This document shows positions 11,946-24,300 of a stretch of DNA of 64,000 nt, in pieces (within the stretch, counting starts at the first letter, position 1; each line of letters starts with the position of its first letter). Source of the stretch: Sceloporus undulatus (lineage: Eukaryota; Chordata; Lepidosauria; Squamata; Phrynosomatidae); NCBI RefSeq assembly GCF_019175285.1, contig NC_056527.1, positions 111,728,799 to 111,792,798 on the forward strand. The letters run 5' to 3'. The notes beneath the pieces are model-generated. The model ran no database searches and was not told where the DNA came from. It was given only the letters and a program-made list of their open reading frames with translations. A program made the translations under genes and the position numbers.

Positions 11946-12882
11946 TCTTTTCTTGGAGGTGGAGGCCCAATGCAGAATTCAAGCAGCATGACACCACTTT
12001 AATCTCCATGGCTCTATCTTTGGAATCCTGGGATCTGTAGTTTGTTGAGGTACCATAGCTCTCTAACAAAGCAGCTGAATCCTTTTGAAATTACAAATTC
12101 CAGGCTAGCAGCTTCAATGTCACTGACTCACTATTTTTTTATCAGAAAAAGGCCTACATCCTTAGGCCATGTGCCCACGAGTTTGTAGATTTTTACATGT
12201 TATTAAAAAAAAAATATTGGGAGAGGGGGTGCCATTAGTCTCATGGAATTCCATAAGTGGATAAATTCTAGAAACATTTACATAGTTTCCCCCTATGACA
12301 GGACTTGCACATGGCTGAGCCTCCATTAGAGACAAAGGGACTTCAATGGTGGCATGTGCACATACTCATTCCACCATTAGGGACAGCCCCCATTTTGCCC
12401 AGAGGTAGTGCAAGCATGCGGCTGCATCACCATTAGGGACAATGGGGCTTCGCCTGAAGTCCAGTTGACCCTAATAGTTGCACAGCAGCATGACGCACTG
12501 GTACTGGGCAAAAGGGTGTATCCCTAATATCAGTGCAGCCATGGGCATGTGGCACCATTGGGGACAATTTAGGCTTGCCATCGGGGGATGTTCAGATCAG
12601 TAGATAGCAAGTTAGTGGATAAGGAGGGCCCACTGTATTTGTAAAATGTCGCCATGTAAGGTGGCCACATCTGGGGTTACAGGGCATCATATGGCCACTT
12701 CTATTATGTCAAACTGCTTTATTTCTGCAGTGTGGCAGCAGCCAGAGATACACTTTGGCCTATTTCACTACTTGCAATAGCAGTTTCATCATCTGTGCTA
12801 TTTAATGCAGGAATGCAAAGATGTATTTCGGAAAAAGAACAAGACCTCTGAAAAAACATATAGGAAATCTCCTTTCTGATAT
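11946..12882. other. Intergenic, no gene seen
   Basis: Holds a partial copy of the common foldback MITE (about 11975-12075, TGACACCACTTTAA..GGAATCCTGGGATCTGTAG), then ordinary unique-looking sequence in which I recognise nothing. Confidence 0.5.
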
Positions 12883-12950
12883 AAAGAAGAAGAAGAAGAA
12901 GAAGAAGAAGAAGAAGAAGAAGAAGAACAACAACAACAACAACAACAACA
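12883..12950. repeat. Compound microsatellite (AAG)n(AAC)n
   Basis: About 14 AAG units run into about 8 AAC units just 5' of an L1 fragment. Confidence 0.95.
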
Positions 12951-13035
12951 TGTATTACTTTGGTAGCTCATTTTCTAGAATGCCTTCATCCTGCAATAGA
13001 GTTCTAATTTTTGGTTATAGAAAAATTAAATAATA

Positions 13036-15115
13036 ATGGGGAGAGGGGACATCCCTGGTGAGTTCCTTTGGATATTAAACACCCAGTTACTTTTTATTAT
13101 GATAATGGAAACCCTGATTAAAAAGATCAAATCCAAAAAATGGATTAAAGTTCCAAAAATCAAAAACTTCCAATATTATCTGCGAGCATATGCAGATGAC
13201 GTAGTTATATTTCTTGATGACCCAATAACAAGTATATCAAAAAGAAGCAATATTAGAGGAATTTGGAAGAATAGCAGGAATTAAGATAAATAAAAATAAA
13301 AGTGGAATAATAACCAAAAACTTAGAACAAAAAGAAATCGGAAAACAAAAAAGGAAACCGAATTTAAATTAATTGATAAAATCAAATATCTAGGGATAAC
13401 AATTACAAATCATAATGAGGAATTGTATAAAAATAATTATGAAGTTGTTTGGAAAAAAATTAAAGAAGATTTAAATAATTGGACTAATAAGTTCTTGTCA
13501 CTCCTGGGAAGAATAGCGACAGTACAAATGTATGTGCTACCCAAAATGTTGTTCCTCTTCCAAACTCTCCCAATTATAGTTAATAAATCACCTTTTATAT
13601 TGTGGAACAAAGATATAGTCAATTATATATGGAGGAGGAAAAAACCCAGAATAACATCCAAAGTGATGCAAGATAGAAAAGAAAATGGTGGTCTAGGTTT
13701 ACCCAATCTCGAACTGTATTATAGTGCTTGTGCACTCCTATGGGTTAAAGAATGGATTATGCTAGAAATTAGGATGGCATGTACATCTGTGTCATGACCA
13801 TATAAATAAAGGATTTAACGTACATAATATTAGAAAGGCAATATTAAAAATCTGGAAAAAGTACAAAGATTTCTTCTACACAAAGTTACCGAGATGGGTT
13901 TCACCGCAAGAGGCATTTCATAAAGATGAACACCAGGGAAATCACAAATGGATAAAATACGAAGACTGTTTGTTAAATATAAAGGGTGAGATAGAAATAA
14001 AAACGAAAGAAGATCTGGAACGAGAGGGGAAAAGAATTAATTGGTTACATTATGAACAATTAAAGCTAGAATTTTAAAAAGATTTGAAAAACAAAGGTAT
14101 AGAAATGGAAAGAATGGAATTTGACAAAATCATAATGGGAAAAGAAAAAGGACTCATTAAAAATTTTTATAAAGTTCTCCTAGATATTGAACTGAAAGAA
14201 GAAACTGTGAAAGAATCCATGATAAAATGGATGGAAAACATAGGAAGAGTAATACCTTTAGAAATGTAGATAAAGTAGTGGAAGAAGAACCAGAAATTTA
14301 CAAAATGTAATGTATTGAAAGCAAACTATCTTAAAATTCTACACAGATGGTACCTAACCCCCTCAAGATTAGCTAAAATGAAAAAAAAATGTGGATGGAA
14401 ACTGTTGGAAGTGTAGAAGGAAAGTAGGTACAATGTATCATGTATGGTGGCAGTGCGAAGAAATTCAAAAATTTTGGAAGAAGATACACAAAGAAATACA
14501 AGATGTTGTAAAAATAATTATACCCCTAACCCCAGAACTATTTTCATTAAATATTGTAGAGGCCATACAATCAAAGCTGGACAGAAGTCAGATCAGTATA
14601 ATACTGTATTTAATTACGGCAGCACGAATGGCGTTTGCCAGATATTGGAAAACAAGGACAATACCAGATATAATAGAATGGAAAATAAAAGTTCTCGAGT
14701 TTAAAGAAATGGATAAACTGACAATGTATACTGCAGGGAAAACGAAGCAAGAATATGAGAAGCAATGGGGAAAAGTTGGGAAAATGTGGTATTAATAGAG
14801 AAGGATGGACGACGTTATAGGGATAGAAAAATCAAATCTGATTCCTGCAGAACTTGATTTTGGCAGAATTTCTTTCCTCAATCTGGTGGAATTTTCTTTT
14901 ATATAACTTGGTATCAATAGTCACAGCTCTAAGAGAATCACAATGTTATATATTAACTCAAATAGAAATATGTTGTCAACAACTCAATTGTTCTCTTTGT
15001 TCTCACCTTGAACTTCTTTCTTCGTTTTTTTTAAAAGATGTGCCAATAGAAATACGAATATGTGCACAAGAGAATTTGTATATTCTGTAAAAACATAATA
15101 AACATTATGATAAAA
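13036..15115 (+). mobile_element. L1 LINE, 5'-truncated ORF2 and 3' end
   Basis: Starts in the reverse transcriptase just before the catalytic block (AYADDVVIFLDD at about 13187-13222) and continues through IKYLGITIT, FLSLLGRIATVQMYVLPK and ENGGLGLPNLELYY. It then reaches the C-terminal zinc-knuckle-like CWKCRRKVGTMYHVWWQCE (14401-14460) and an A-rich end at about 15090-15115. Several frame breaks. It overlaps in content with the L1 at 6860-10375, so it is a separate insertion. Confidence 0.88.
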
Positions 15116-15189
15116 AAGTAAATAATAATAATGAAAAGATTCTATTTTTAAAAAAAAAGCAGGTGGATTTTGAAATTAAAATCTGGAGG

Positions 15190-15272
15190 ACTAGAGCTGT
15201 ATCCATACTGCAGAATTAAGGCAGTTTGACACTACTTTGACTGCCATGACTCAACCCTACAGAATCCTGGGG
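15190..15272 (+). mobile_element. Half copy of the common foldback MITE
   Basis: One arm only: TATCCATACTGCAGAATTAA..CAGTTTGACACTACTTTGACTG..ACAGAATCCTGGGG, matching the arms of the elements at 20099 and 60780. Confidence 0.65.
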
Positions 15273-15586
15273 TTTGTTTCCGTTCACTTTTGAGGGATAG
15301 TCCCATTCCCCTTCAGTCCCACACATCCCACTTTTCTCTATTCATCAGTCCCTTCAATGGAGCTGGAGTCAGTCTGGTGATGAATTCACCTTTGGTTTGA
15401 ATCCAGAAGCCAACCAAAGTGCTGGATTCCTGTTGCTGTTATTGTTGTGTGCCCTCAAATTGTTTTTGTCAAGGTGTTGTTGCTGTGTTGTTCTTTCTTG
15501 AGATAGTGTGAAAAGACATTTATGAAGGCAGGCCCGTTCTCCTTCTGTGGCGCCTGGGAAGAAGGCATCCCAAAATTCAAGAGATA

Positions 15587-15991
15587 AAATTTGGAGGTTT
15601 CAACTAAACAATAAAGATATTGAAGCGATTGAGGAGGAGCGGTTTCCAATAGTAGATTATTGTCAAAGAATATGGGCATATAATGCAGGAGAAGAGAAAA
15701 GGGGTTTATATTATGTAGAACTATACCTGTTTATTGTAAACCTAGTAGAAAGATTCCAGGAAACTGGTAATAATGTTTATATGTCAAGTATTTTGATAAA
15801 GAGTATGGAAGAGAAATTGAAATAGAGGAATGATCAGTGAATGAACTGGGGTAGTCTATAGTATACAACTGACATTCGGCTATTTGTGGTTATTGATTTT
15901 ATTAGACTGCATATTTTGTACATAACTGATATAATGGAGTTTTAATGTATATAATATGATAAAAAATAAAAAAAATAAATTTGGAGGTTTC
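15587..15991 (+). mobile_element. Retroposed fragment with 15-bp target duplication
   Basis: The word AAATTTGGAGGTTTC occurs at 15587-15601 and again at 15977-15991. Between them lies about 375 bp ending in an A-rich tail (ATAAAAAATAAAAAAAAT). This is the signature of LINE-driven insertion. The insert has a short open frame ending at 15825 that I do not recognise; it may be a LINE C-terminus. Confidence 0.75.
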
Positions 15992-16036
15992 TCTTGAGAC
16001 ATTCAATGTTATCTGTTTAATAAAGGGCTCTATGGT

Positions 16037-16903
16037 CTTACAAAGGATGGGGACATCTTGGATCTGAGAAGATGACACCAAATTAGGACGAGAAGCTAAT
16101 TCCCCAGAGGACAGGATCAAAATTCAAAATGACTTGAATAGACTAGAAAGCTGGGCCAAAGCTAACAGAATGGAATTCAACACAGAGGAATGTAAGGTAC
16201 TGTACGGCACTTAGGGTGGAAAAATGAAACGCACAGATATAGGATGGGGGACACCTGTCTGAATGAAACTATGTGTGAAAGGGATCTAGGAGTCCAAGTA
16301 GACCACTAGTTGCACATGAGTCAAAAGTGCAATGCGGCAGCTAACAAGGCCAATGTAAATTCTAGGCTGCATGAATAGAAGTATAGTGTCTAGATCAAGG
16401 GGGGTTACAGTGCCACTGTATTCCGCTCTGGTCAGGTCCCACCTGGAATAATATTGTGTCCAGTTATGGGCATCACAGTTCAAAAAAAAGATTTTGAGAA
16501 ACTGGAGCATGTCCAAAGGAGAGTGACTAAAATGGTGAAAGTTCTGGAAACCATGCCCTATGAGGAACGACTTAAGCAGCTGGGGATGTTTAGCCTGGAG
16601 AATAGAAGGTTAAGAGGTGATATGATAGCCCTGTTTAAATATTTGAAGGGATGTCATATTGAGGAGGAAGCAAGCTTGTTTTCTTCTGCTCCAGAGATGC
16701 AGTAGATGCAAGCTACAGGAAAAGAGATTCCACCTCAATATTAGGAGGAACTTCCTGACAGTAAGGAACTCTCAATAAAAGCATCCCCGACAGATGGCCA
16801 TCCAGCCTCTGTTTAAAGACTTCCAAGGAGGGAGAATCCACTACACTCCGATGGACTGTGTTCCACTCTTACTGTCAGGAACTTCCTCCTAATGTTGAGC
16901 TGG
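16037..16903 (+). mobile_element. CR1 LINE fragment with inverted 3' piece
   Basis: 16037-16775 is CR1 in + orientation (reverse transcriptase C-terminal and downstream region, e.g. GAAGGGATGTCATATTGAGG at 16646-16665). At about 16776 it switches to - orientation (CATCCCCGACAGATGGCCAT), so TTAGGAGGAACTTCCTGACAGT at 16739 faces its complement near 16868. Confidence 0.78.
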
Positions 16904-16904
16904 A

Positions 16905-17190
16905 AAGAGGGCCTTTTCTGTGGCTGCCCCTAGGCTCTAGAACTCCCTTCCCAGGGAGGCCAGAATGGCCCCTTCCTTGTTATCTTTCCACCAGCAGACT
17001 AAGAAAGCCTTTCAAAACAGAAAGTTTATAAGACATGTGATGGGATGTTGTTGTATTGTTTTAATGTGTTTGAACCATTTTATTCTTTTGAAAGTACTTG
17101 ATTTTAGTGTGGAATTTGTTTTAATCATTGTAGTAATTTACTTCTATTTTAATGTACTATTTTTGTATGTTTTTCACTGCATGGTGCTTT
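16905..17190 (+). mobile_element. L2-like LINE/SINE 3' end
   Basis: Begins GGGCCTTTTCTGTGGCTGCC..GGCTCTAGAACTCCCTTCCC and runs into T-rich sequence TTTTAATGTGTTTGAACC. Related copies are at 18242-18447 and 30745-31150. Family naming is tentative. Confidence 0.55.
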
Positions 17191-18235
17191 TTTAAAAAAA
17201 ATTTGCTTTTTTATTTCTTTATTGCTTAAATACAATAATTATAAAGTGATATACATTAATAAAGCAGTACATTAAAAAAACTGAATATATACACGAATAA
17301 ACATATGCTCTTTGTGAGATCCACAAAATAGGTACTTGCTTAGACTAACCAGAAAAAAGCGCATAATGAATGTGTTTTCAATACGCATCTAAACTAAGAG
17401 TTGCTTAGCAACATGTTAAATATTTTGAAAAAAGAGAGAGAGAGAGAGAAAAAGAACCATTTGGTTATAATAAATGCCATCACACTAAGTGTCCTCTTTT
17501 GAGCAACTGCTGAGCAGATGTTAAGCGCAAGTGAAACTACCAGTAGGGTAGGTGAACTCGAGGGCCAGTTGGTTCTGTAAGGGAGAAGGTAACCATGTTC
17601 CAAACAAAAGCTTAAGCTGGCCTGGTAGCCAATGCACATTCTCATTACACTTCTTCCAAATGTAACAACTTGAGTTTTATTACTCCCATGAGGTATTAAA
17701 TTCTTTGGTAGATCTAACCTCTTACATTCTTTTCATGTTGATCTACACCTAGGTTCTATAACTAATATCATATTAATAGATCTTTTTTGATGTTATATGT
17801 ATTTTCCCAGAATTGTAGTACTGGCAACCATTCTTCTTGTAGTCTCTCCATACACTTGTTATTAATCAAAAATGTCAATCTATCCATTTCCTTTAATTCT
17901 ACCAGTTTTTGTGACCATTCTTCAAGGGTGGGTGTTATATTATTTTCCCAATTGTTAGCCAGGACTAATCTCACGGCTGTCACTATGTACAAAAGTAGCC
18001 TCCAGTATTTACCTTCTATTTCCCTTCCCAAAACCGAAGTCATGTTTAATAAATAAAATTCTGGTCGCATCTCAAAATAAGTTTTAAACATTTTTTGGAT
18101 GGCTTGGTGTAACTTTCCCCCAAAATTTTTGATTTTATTATATGACCACCACATGTGATATAAAGATCCAGGATCTTTTTTACAATGCCAGCAGTGTATA
18201 TCTTTTATTTTGTATATTTTTTTTTGAGTTCCAAG
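17191..18235 (-). mobile_element. L1 LINE 3' end, antisense
   Basis: On the - strand, 18230-17768 encodes the L1 ORF2 C-terminus (CWHCKKDPGS, YHMWWSYNKIK, WENNITPTLEEWSQKLVELK), parallel to the L1 at 14401-14795. The stretch 17700-17200 would be its 3' UTR with an A-rich end at about 17200. Flanked by two copies of an L2-like tail. Confidence 0.8.
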
Positions 18236-18241
18236 GAGTCA

Positions 18242-18447
18242 AGTGATGGGATGTTGTTTTAATGTGTTTTAATCATTTTATTCTTTTTAAAGTACTTGAT
18301 TTTAGCATGGATTTTTTAACAATTATGTAATAATTTAATTCTATTTTAATGTACTATTTTATCTGTTTTTCACCACATGGTGTTTTTCAGCGTTGTAAGC
18401 TGCTCAGTCCCAGCCCTGGGAGAAGGCCAAGATATAAATATAACAAC
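18242..18447 (+). mobile_element. L2-like 3' end with (AAC)n tail
   Basis: Repeats the 17037-17188 sequence (GTGATGGGATGTTGTT.., TTAATGTACTATTTT) and continues into GTTGTAAGCTGCTCAGTCCC..AAGATATAAATAT and an AAC-repeat tail. Confidence 0.65.
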
Positions 18448-18458
18448 AACAACAACAA

Positions 18459-18665
18459 TTTCCTGTAGCTTGCATCCATTGTTCCATGTTCTAGTGTCTG
18501 GAGCAGCAGAAAACAAGCTTGCTCCATCCTCAATGTGACACCCCTTCAAATACTTAAACATTACTATCATAGCCATCTCTTCTCCAGGCTAAACATACCC
18601 CACTCCCTAAGTCTTTCACAATAAGGCATGGTTTCCAAGCCCTTCACCATTTTGGTGGCCCTCCA
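18459..18665 (-). mobile_element. CR1 fragment
   Basis: Antisense CR1: CTGTAGCTTGCATCCATTG, GTCTGGAGCAGCAGAAAACA and CTTCTCCAGGCTAAACATAC are the same blocks as in the copy at 56658-57785. Confidence 0.8.
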
Positions 18666-18667
18666 AA

Positions 18668-18798
18668 CTGAAAGAAAGAAGTTGGCAGCATGAGCTTTCA
18701 TAGACTTCAGTCTACGTCCTCAGATGCTTATGTTATGCATCTGAGGAACTAGACTGAAGGCTATGAGAGCTCATGGTGCCAACTTTTTTCTTTCAGTT
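18668..18798. repeat. Foldback (inverted repeat, arms about 60 bp)
   Basis: AACTGAAAGAAAGAAGTTGG at 18668 is answered by CCAACTTTTTTCTTTCAGTT ending at 18798. The arms meet around TTATGTTATG at about 18729, flanked by CAGATGC/GCATCTG. Confidence 0.82.
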
Positions 18799-19571
18799 AG
18801 TCTCAAAGGTGCTACATGATCTCTCTACATACATCAAATACAATCATTCTAAAATACAAAAACATCAAAAACCTAAAACACTTCTGATCCCAAGCATTTC
18901 AGATAAGAAAGACCTAGTCTGTATTGTAAAGCATTGAGTTATTGTAATACAGACCCCTGTGTTTGGTCTGGAAACTTCATATTGTACAAATGAGAATGGC
19001 TATGTTGGACCAGGTTTATGGAAAACATATTCCTAGCTTCAAAATGCACACACTTGTTACTCGTCCATTTCTAGGCCCAGTGTAAGTTCTTGAGTTTAAA
19101 ATTGAAAGCCCTAAGGCCTTAAGAACGAAAGGCCTAATGGATTTTTTAAAAGTGTGCAAAAAGTGCTGCCTATGACCTTTCAAGCTTCCAATAAATATCC
19201 CAATTAATATGCAGTAGGATAATAAATATTAGGAACAAATGCATGAGAAAATATATAAATAGCTTTGCACCCGTTGCTAAGAACTACAATCTTCTGAAAG
19301 GTTGAAAACATCCAAACAGGATAATAAAGCAACATAACATCTAAAGCACCAAGGAGAAGTAAAGAAACCTTATACAAACTTAATACCTTCCATGATTCTC
19401 TGAAGAATAAAGGACAGGACACTGTGAATGGGAAAGGCTCTGTCTTATGGTCAGTTTAAACACTTCACTGTAGATGATGGTTAGCACCAAAGAAACCTCC
19501 CTGACGAAAAAGTTGTGAAGGCTCACGTGGAACTAGAAGCTCCATAAGTTCTCATCCTAAACTATTGCTGG

Positions 19572-19804
19572 TATTGTGTACTTTCAAGTTGTTTTATGAT
19601 TCATGGCGATGCTAAGGAGACCCTGTCATGGGGTTTTCTTGGCAAGGTTTGTTCAGAAGTGCTTTACCTTTATCTTCCTCTGAAAATGAGAAAGTGGGAC
19701 TTGCTCAAAGTCACCCAGTGGATTTCATGGCTGAGAAAGAGTTGAACCTTGGTCTCCAGAGTCATATTCCTAACACTCAAACCACTATGCCATATTGGCT
19801 CTCC
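19572..19804 (-). mobile_element. tRNA-derived SINE with Bov-B-type tail (Sauria SINE type)
   Basis: On the - strand it opens with a tRNA-like head (GAGAGCCAATATGGCATAGT, B-box-like GGTTCAACTC). It then has the central GGTGACTTTGAGCAAGTC-type block and ends in a Bov-B-like tail (+ strand TTCAAGTTGTTTTATGATTC at the 3' end). Other full-length copies: 36481, 48517, 50058, 59652, 62978. Confidence 0.82.
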
Positions 19805-20098
19805 ATCCTAAACTGTATACATCTTTAAGGGTGAAACCTGCCCTCTGATTTATGAGTAGATATGACATAGATAGCAGTATGCTTACCCCAAGACTAGATA
19901 AGTGTATGCCTTGAATGTAGGATTGCCATAATTCTCTTCCACAAAACTAGGATGAAACTATATGGGACAGGACTGGGCATATTATTGACAATTCTCCCCA
20001 CAAAAAACTCCAAAACATACAAACCACATTTTGACATTTAACATGGTTTTATTGCATATCCCTTTCCATACTGATATTCCAGGCTATCATGACTATGG

Positions 20099-20312
20099 TT
20101 GAATCTGCACTGCAGAATTAATGCATTTTGCCACTGCTTTAACTGCTATGGCTCAATACTAACCAATTCTGGGATATGAAGTTTGTTGTGGCACCAGAGC
20201 TCTCTGACAGAGAAGGCTAACTGTCTCACAAAACTACAAATTCCAGATTTCCCTAGCATTGTGGCATGGCAGTTAAAGAGCTGTCAAACTGTATTATCAC
20301 TGAAGTCTTTAT
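20099..20312. mobile_element. Foldback MITE, common family
   Basis: Long inverted repeat: TGCACTGCAGAATTAATGCA..CACTGCTTTAACTGCTATGG on the left, and the complement of GATAATACAGTTTGACAG..TTTAACTGCCATGCC on the right. Middle block GAGCTCTCTGACAGAGAAGG. No coding capacity. Confidence 0.78.
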
Positions 20313-20373
20313 TCCTTAATGCTTAACAGTGAGATTTGTCATGTGGGATTTTCTGCACTGCAATACTTGACTA

Positions 20374-20640
20374 TAGAACCATAGAATCATAGAGCTGGAA
20401 GAGACCATGAGGACCATCCAGTCCAATCCTTTTCTGCACAGGAAGACACAATAAAATCACTCCTGGCAGATGGCTATCCATCCACTGTTTAAAAACCTCC
20501 AAAGAAGGAGACTCAACCACCCTCCAAGGCAGCATATTCTACTTTTGGACAGCTCTTATTGTCCGGAATTTCTGCCTTATGTTTTGATGAAATCTCTTTT
20601 CCCCTAGTTTGTATATTGTGCTTTCTCCCATTTCTCTTGC
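20374..20640 (-). mobile_element. CR1 LINE 3' fragment
   Basis: The CR1 3' end is read on the - strand (ACCATAGAATCATAGAGCTG at 20379, CCATCCAGTCCAATCC). It is more diverged than the copies at 3652 and 56658. Confidence 0.8.
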
Positions 20641-21011
20641 TTGGAAAGTTTGATACAATATATCCCATAACCCCAAGTGAAGAGCACTATACTATACAGT
20701 CAGAGCAAATCATGTCAACATGTTTTCTTTGGATTTCCTCCAATTGTACAAGGGCTCAAGGCCTTTGAGGATAGAACTTTTCGACCCCTCAATTAACTGG
20801 AGCACTATGATCTATGTCTATTTCTTGTGCAGGTCCCAAAGGAATCCAAGGCTGTTTATGGGATTAAAAACAAAAACAACATGGCAGCTTGTACCATGTA
20901 AATGCTGTGTCTATAAATGCTGTGTCATAGCTGAGTGTACGTCTCCTTCAACTCAGTGGATGCGACTTCTGTGCAAACCCACATGGAATTGCTCTGGAAA
21001 CAACTTTGATA

Positions 21012-21265
21012 CAGTGGTACCCCGGGATACGAATGCGCCGCCTTACGAAATTTCCGGGTTATGAAAAAAATCAATTGAAAAAAACTGTTCCGGGTTACGA
21101 AGGTTATTTCGGGTTACGAAAGAAATTTTGGTGCTTTTCGGCGCTTTTTCGCACCAAATCGCGGCTTTTCCCCATTAGCGCCTATGGGTTTTCGGCTTGC
21201 GAAAGCTTTTCGGGTTACAAACGCGGCGGCGGAACGAATTAAATTCGTAACCCGGGGTACCACTG
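21012..21265. mobile_element. Mariner-type MITE (CAGTGGTACC ends), second copy
   Basis: 254 bp between TA at 21010 and TA at 21266. Terminal inverted repeats CAGTGGTACCCCGGG are intact at both ends. Same family as 6039-6289. It ends 125 bp before the first ATG of the intact + strand V2R. Confidence 0.87.
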
Positions 21266-21390
21266 TATTTCATCCAGTGGATGAAAAACACAGTTTGGAA
21301 TTTGCCTCTTTATAAGGCTGCCAGTAATGCTGTGGGGTATCCTTTCCTCTGGATTCTTTCAAAAGAGATTCAGCTTACATTTGCACGATT

Positions 21391-24300
21391 ATGCTATTGG
21401 TTATGTGCGTGACAATGCAAGTGTTTCACTGGTCCCAACCATTGCAAACCTACAATATGTTTTTCTTACCACTACTCATCGTCTTCATTCCATCATCTCT
21501 CACTGTCAGCATGAGTTTGAACAACAGTGGACACAGACAGCAAGCAAAAGCTCTGCCTCATGCTTTTAGTCCTGGAGATGATATCGTAATTGGTGAATTT
21601 GTATCTATGGTGTATGAGGAACTGACTTTACAGACCTTTGTGGAGTTTCCACATTCTTACAAACGAGCAACGTAAGTAGATAGATCCTCAACCCCCAGGA
21701 ATCTGCATTGGAGTAACCATCCTCATACCTCTTACTGTCCTTGTTGTCTTTGAACTTGCTCCAACTTGTCTATATCCTTTTTATAAGGAAGTGCCTAGAA
21801 GTGATCCCAGTTTCCAAATGAGGCCTGACCAAAGCAGAATATAGACGGACTATGACTTCCCTCGACTTGGAAGCTATGCTTTTATTAATGCAGGTTAAGA
21901 TAGTATTTGCCTTATTTGCTGCAGTAACATACTGCCGACTCACATTCAACTTATGGTCAACAATAACCCCAAGGTCCTTTTTACAGGTTGTACCTCTGAG
22001 CCATCCTATACCTCTGTATTTGTTTTTGTGTGTTGTCTAAATGTAGAATTTTGCATTTATCCGTGTTGAATTTCATTTTATTAATTCCAGTCCAGTTTTC
22101 TAATTTATCAAGGTCCTTTTGAATTCTGTTCCTATCTTCCAGTGTGTTAGCTAACCCTCCCAGTTTTTAATCATCTGCAAATCTGAAAAGCATTTTCCCC
22201 ACCTCATCATCTAAAGGGATTGATAAACATATTTAAGAGCATGAGCTACAAGACAGAATCCTTTGGAACTCAACTTGAAACCATTTGCAGTTTGAAGTAG
22301 AGCCAATGATGACAACTCTTTGGGCATGTATTTCCAACCAATTTTAGATCCATCAAATAGGATATCCATCTATACCAATTAAAGAAGACATGTAGTTAAT
22401 TTGTCAAGATTTCCTCATGGCAAACCCATGCTGGCTCCTACTAACCACTGCATTCTCATCAGGATTCTTGCAAACCAGCTCCTCTATAATCCATTCTAAT
22501 TTTTTTCCTGGCATAGAGGTCAGACTGACTGTCCTTTGGAGGACTATAGGTCAGGCTGGGTCACTCCCTCTTTCCTTCTCTGTGTGTACAAAAAGTATCT
22601 GATCAATTTTCTATCACATAAATCATTAATTGAAAGAGAGCAGGCTGCTGGCTCTGAAACCAGTCGTGCTATGCATCTCCTCCATGTTTATATTGAATTT
22701 AAAAGGGACTATCTAATGTACAGAGGTAATTTTTGGAATAGCGGTCAGTACACTGGGTAGTTCATTTAAAACTCAAACTGTAACCCAGAACACATCTATC
22801 ATCCATTGTTTATGTTAGCCCCTCAAAATCGAAAACAGAACCAAAACACATGTATAGAATCCTGGCCAAAGGGCCAATGACTAATTTTCATCCAAATTTA
22901 CGGTTAGAATGTCATTGATATAAAGTTTGCTTTTTGCTTTGATATTAGATTGTAAGACTATGTGAACTTCTCTTTACAGTGTCAAGCCAAAAAATTACCA
23001 GTATGTCCTTGCCTTTGTTTTTGCCATTCATGAAATCAACAACAATGCCAGGTTGTTACCCAACATCACACTGGGATCCCAGATTTATGAGAATGCTTTT
23101 AGTCCACTGATAGCCTCTTGGGCCACTTTGGATCTGCTTTTCACCTCAGAAGGCAACCCTATGAATTATCTCTGCAAGAGAGAGAAGAAGCTCATGGCCA
23201 TCATAGGTGGGCTCACCTCCTACAACTCCATCCAAATGGCCAACATCTTAAATGCATACAAGATTCCACAGGTATGTTATTTTTATTCTTCTGTTTTATT
23301 CTTCCAGATAAAAGGGTTACTCTATAGGAAAGAAAGGAATGCAGGCTACTCATTTAAAGATAACACTTTAATTTTAATGGTTCCACCAAGTTCTTATTGG
23401 TTCTACAGCAAGTAGAGCAGACAGATTGCATCAATAGCTGAATGAAGCGTCAACTTGTTGGTCCATCCTATTGAGTCAATGGGTCTGTCTAGGATGGGAT
23501 AAAGAGAGGACCGAAGCCAATAAATGTGTCACTTGCATTCCCTTAGCAAATTTTTGTAGACTTCCCTCAGTTAATTGAGATAAATTCTCTTATGTCAAAT
23601 GTTACTTTCCATCCATGCAATACAATGAGAGAGCATTAGCTGTCTTTAGTCAATGTTTCCCTAACACAATATTTCAAAACCAATTACAATAGATCTTCTT
23701 TTTCTGTATCAATCTGGTTAGAGCCCCTTCCTGAGAGTCTTCTGTGGGCCAGAAATCTCTCACACAAAATGGGTTTTGCTTATAATATGACTGAGAATGG
23801 CAGCTGTCCTATATAAAGTCAGACTGCCAATTTGTGTGGCTCAATTTTGCTAAACCAGTGTTGAGGAACCTTTAGATATTGTCCAATTACATTTTCCACC
23901 ATCCCTAACCCTTGGTCATATTATCTGGGTCTGAATGGTGAGACATTGAGGGTGACAGACTCCCCACCTTCACTCTACCATCAAAATACTTGGTTTTTAA
24001 GGGATCGGAGATGTATCTTTTCAACCCTTACTCAACAATGCCAAGGAATCAACCTAGGAATTTCTGCATAAAAATCATGTGCTGTATCATAAAGTTAAAC
24101 CCTCTCCCTCATTTTCTATTCACTGGAAAGTCCTCTTTGATGATTTATTGGAGGAAACAGATGTGTTGGATCCATTCCTTAGGGTTTTTAATACATGTTT
24201 TATGATTTGATCAGCTCACCTATGGCCCTCTTCATGACCCTGTCCTGAGAGATAAAACCCAGTTCCCCTCATTCTTTGGGATGATTCCAAATGAAAGGCT

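Noticed and set aside
12883-12950. CRISPR-like or coding repeat
   Set aside because: Simple trinucleotide microsatellite.
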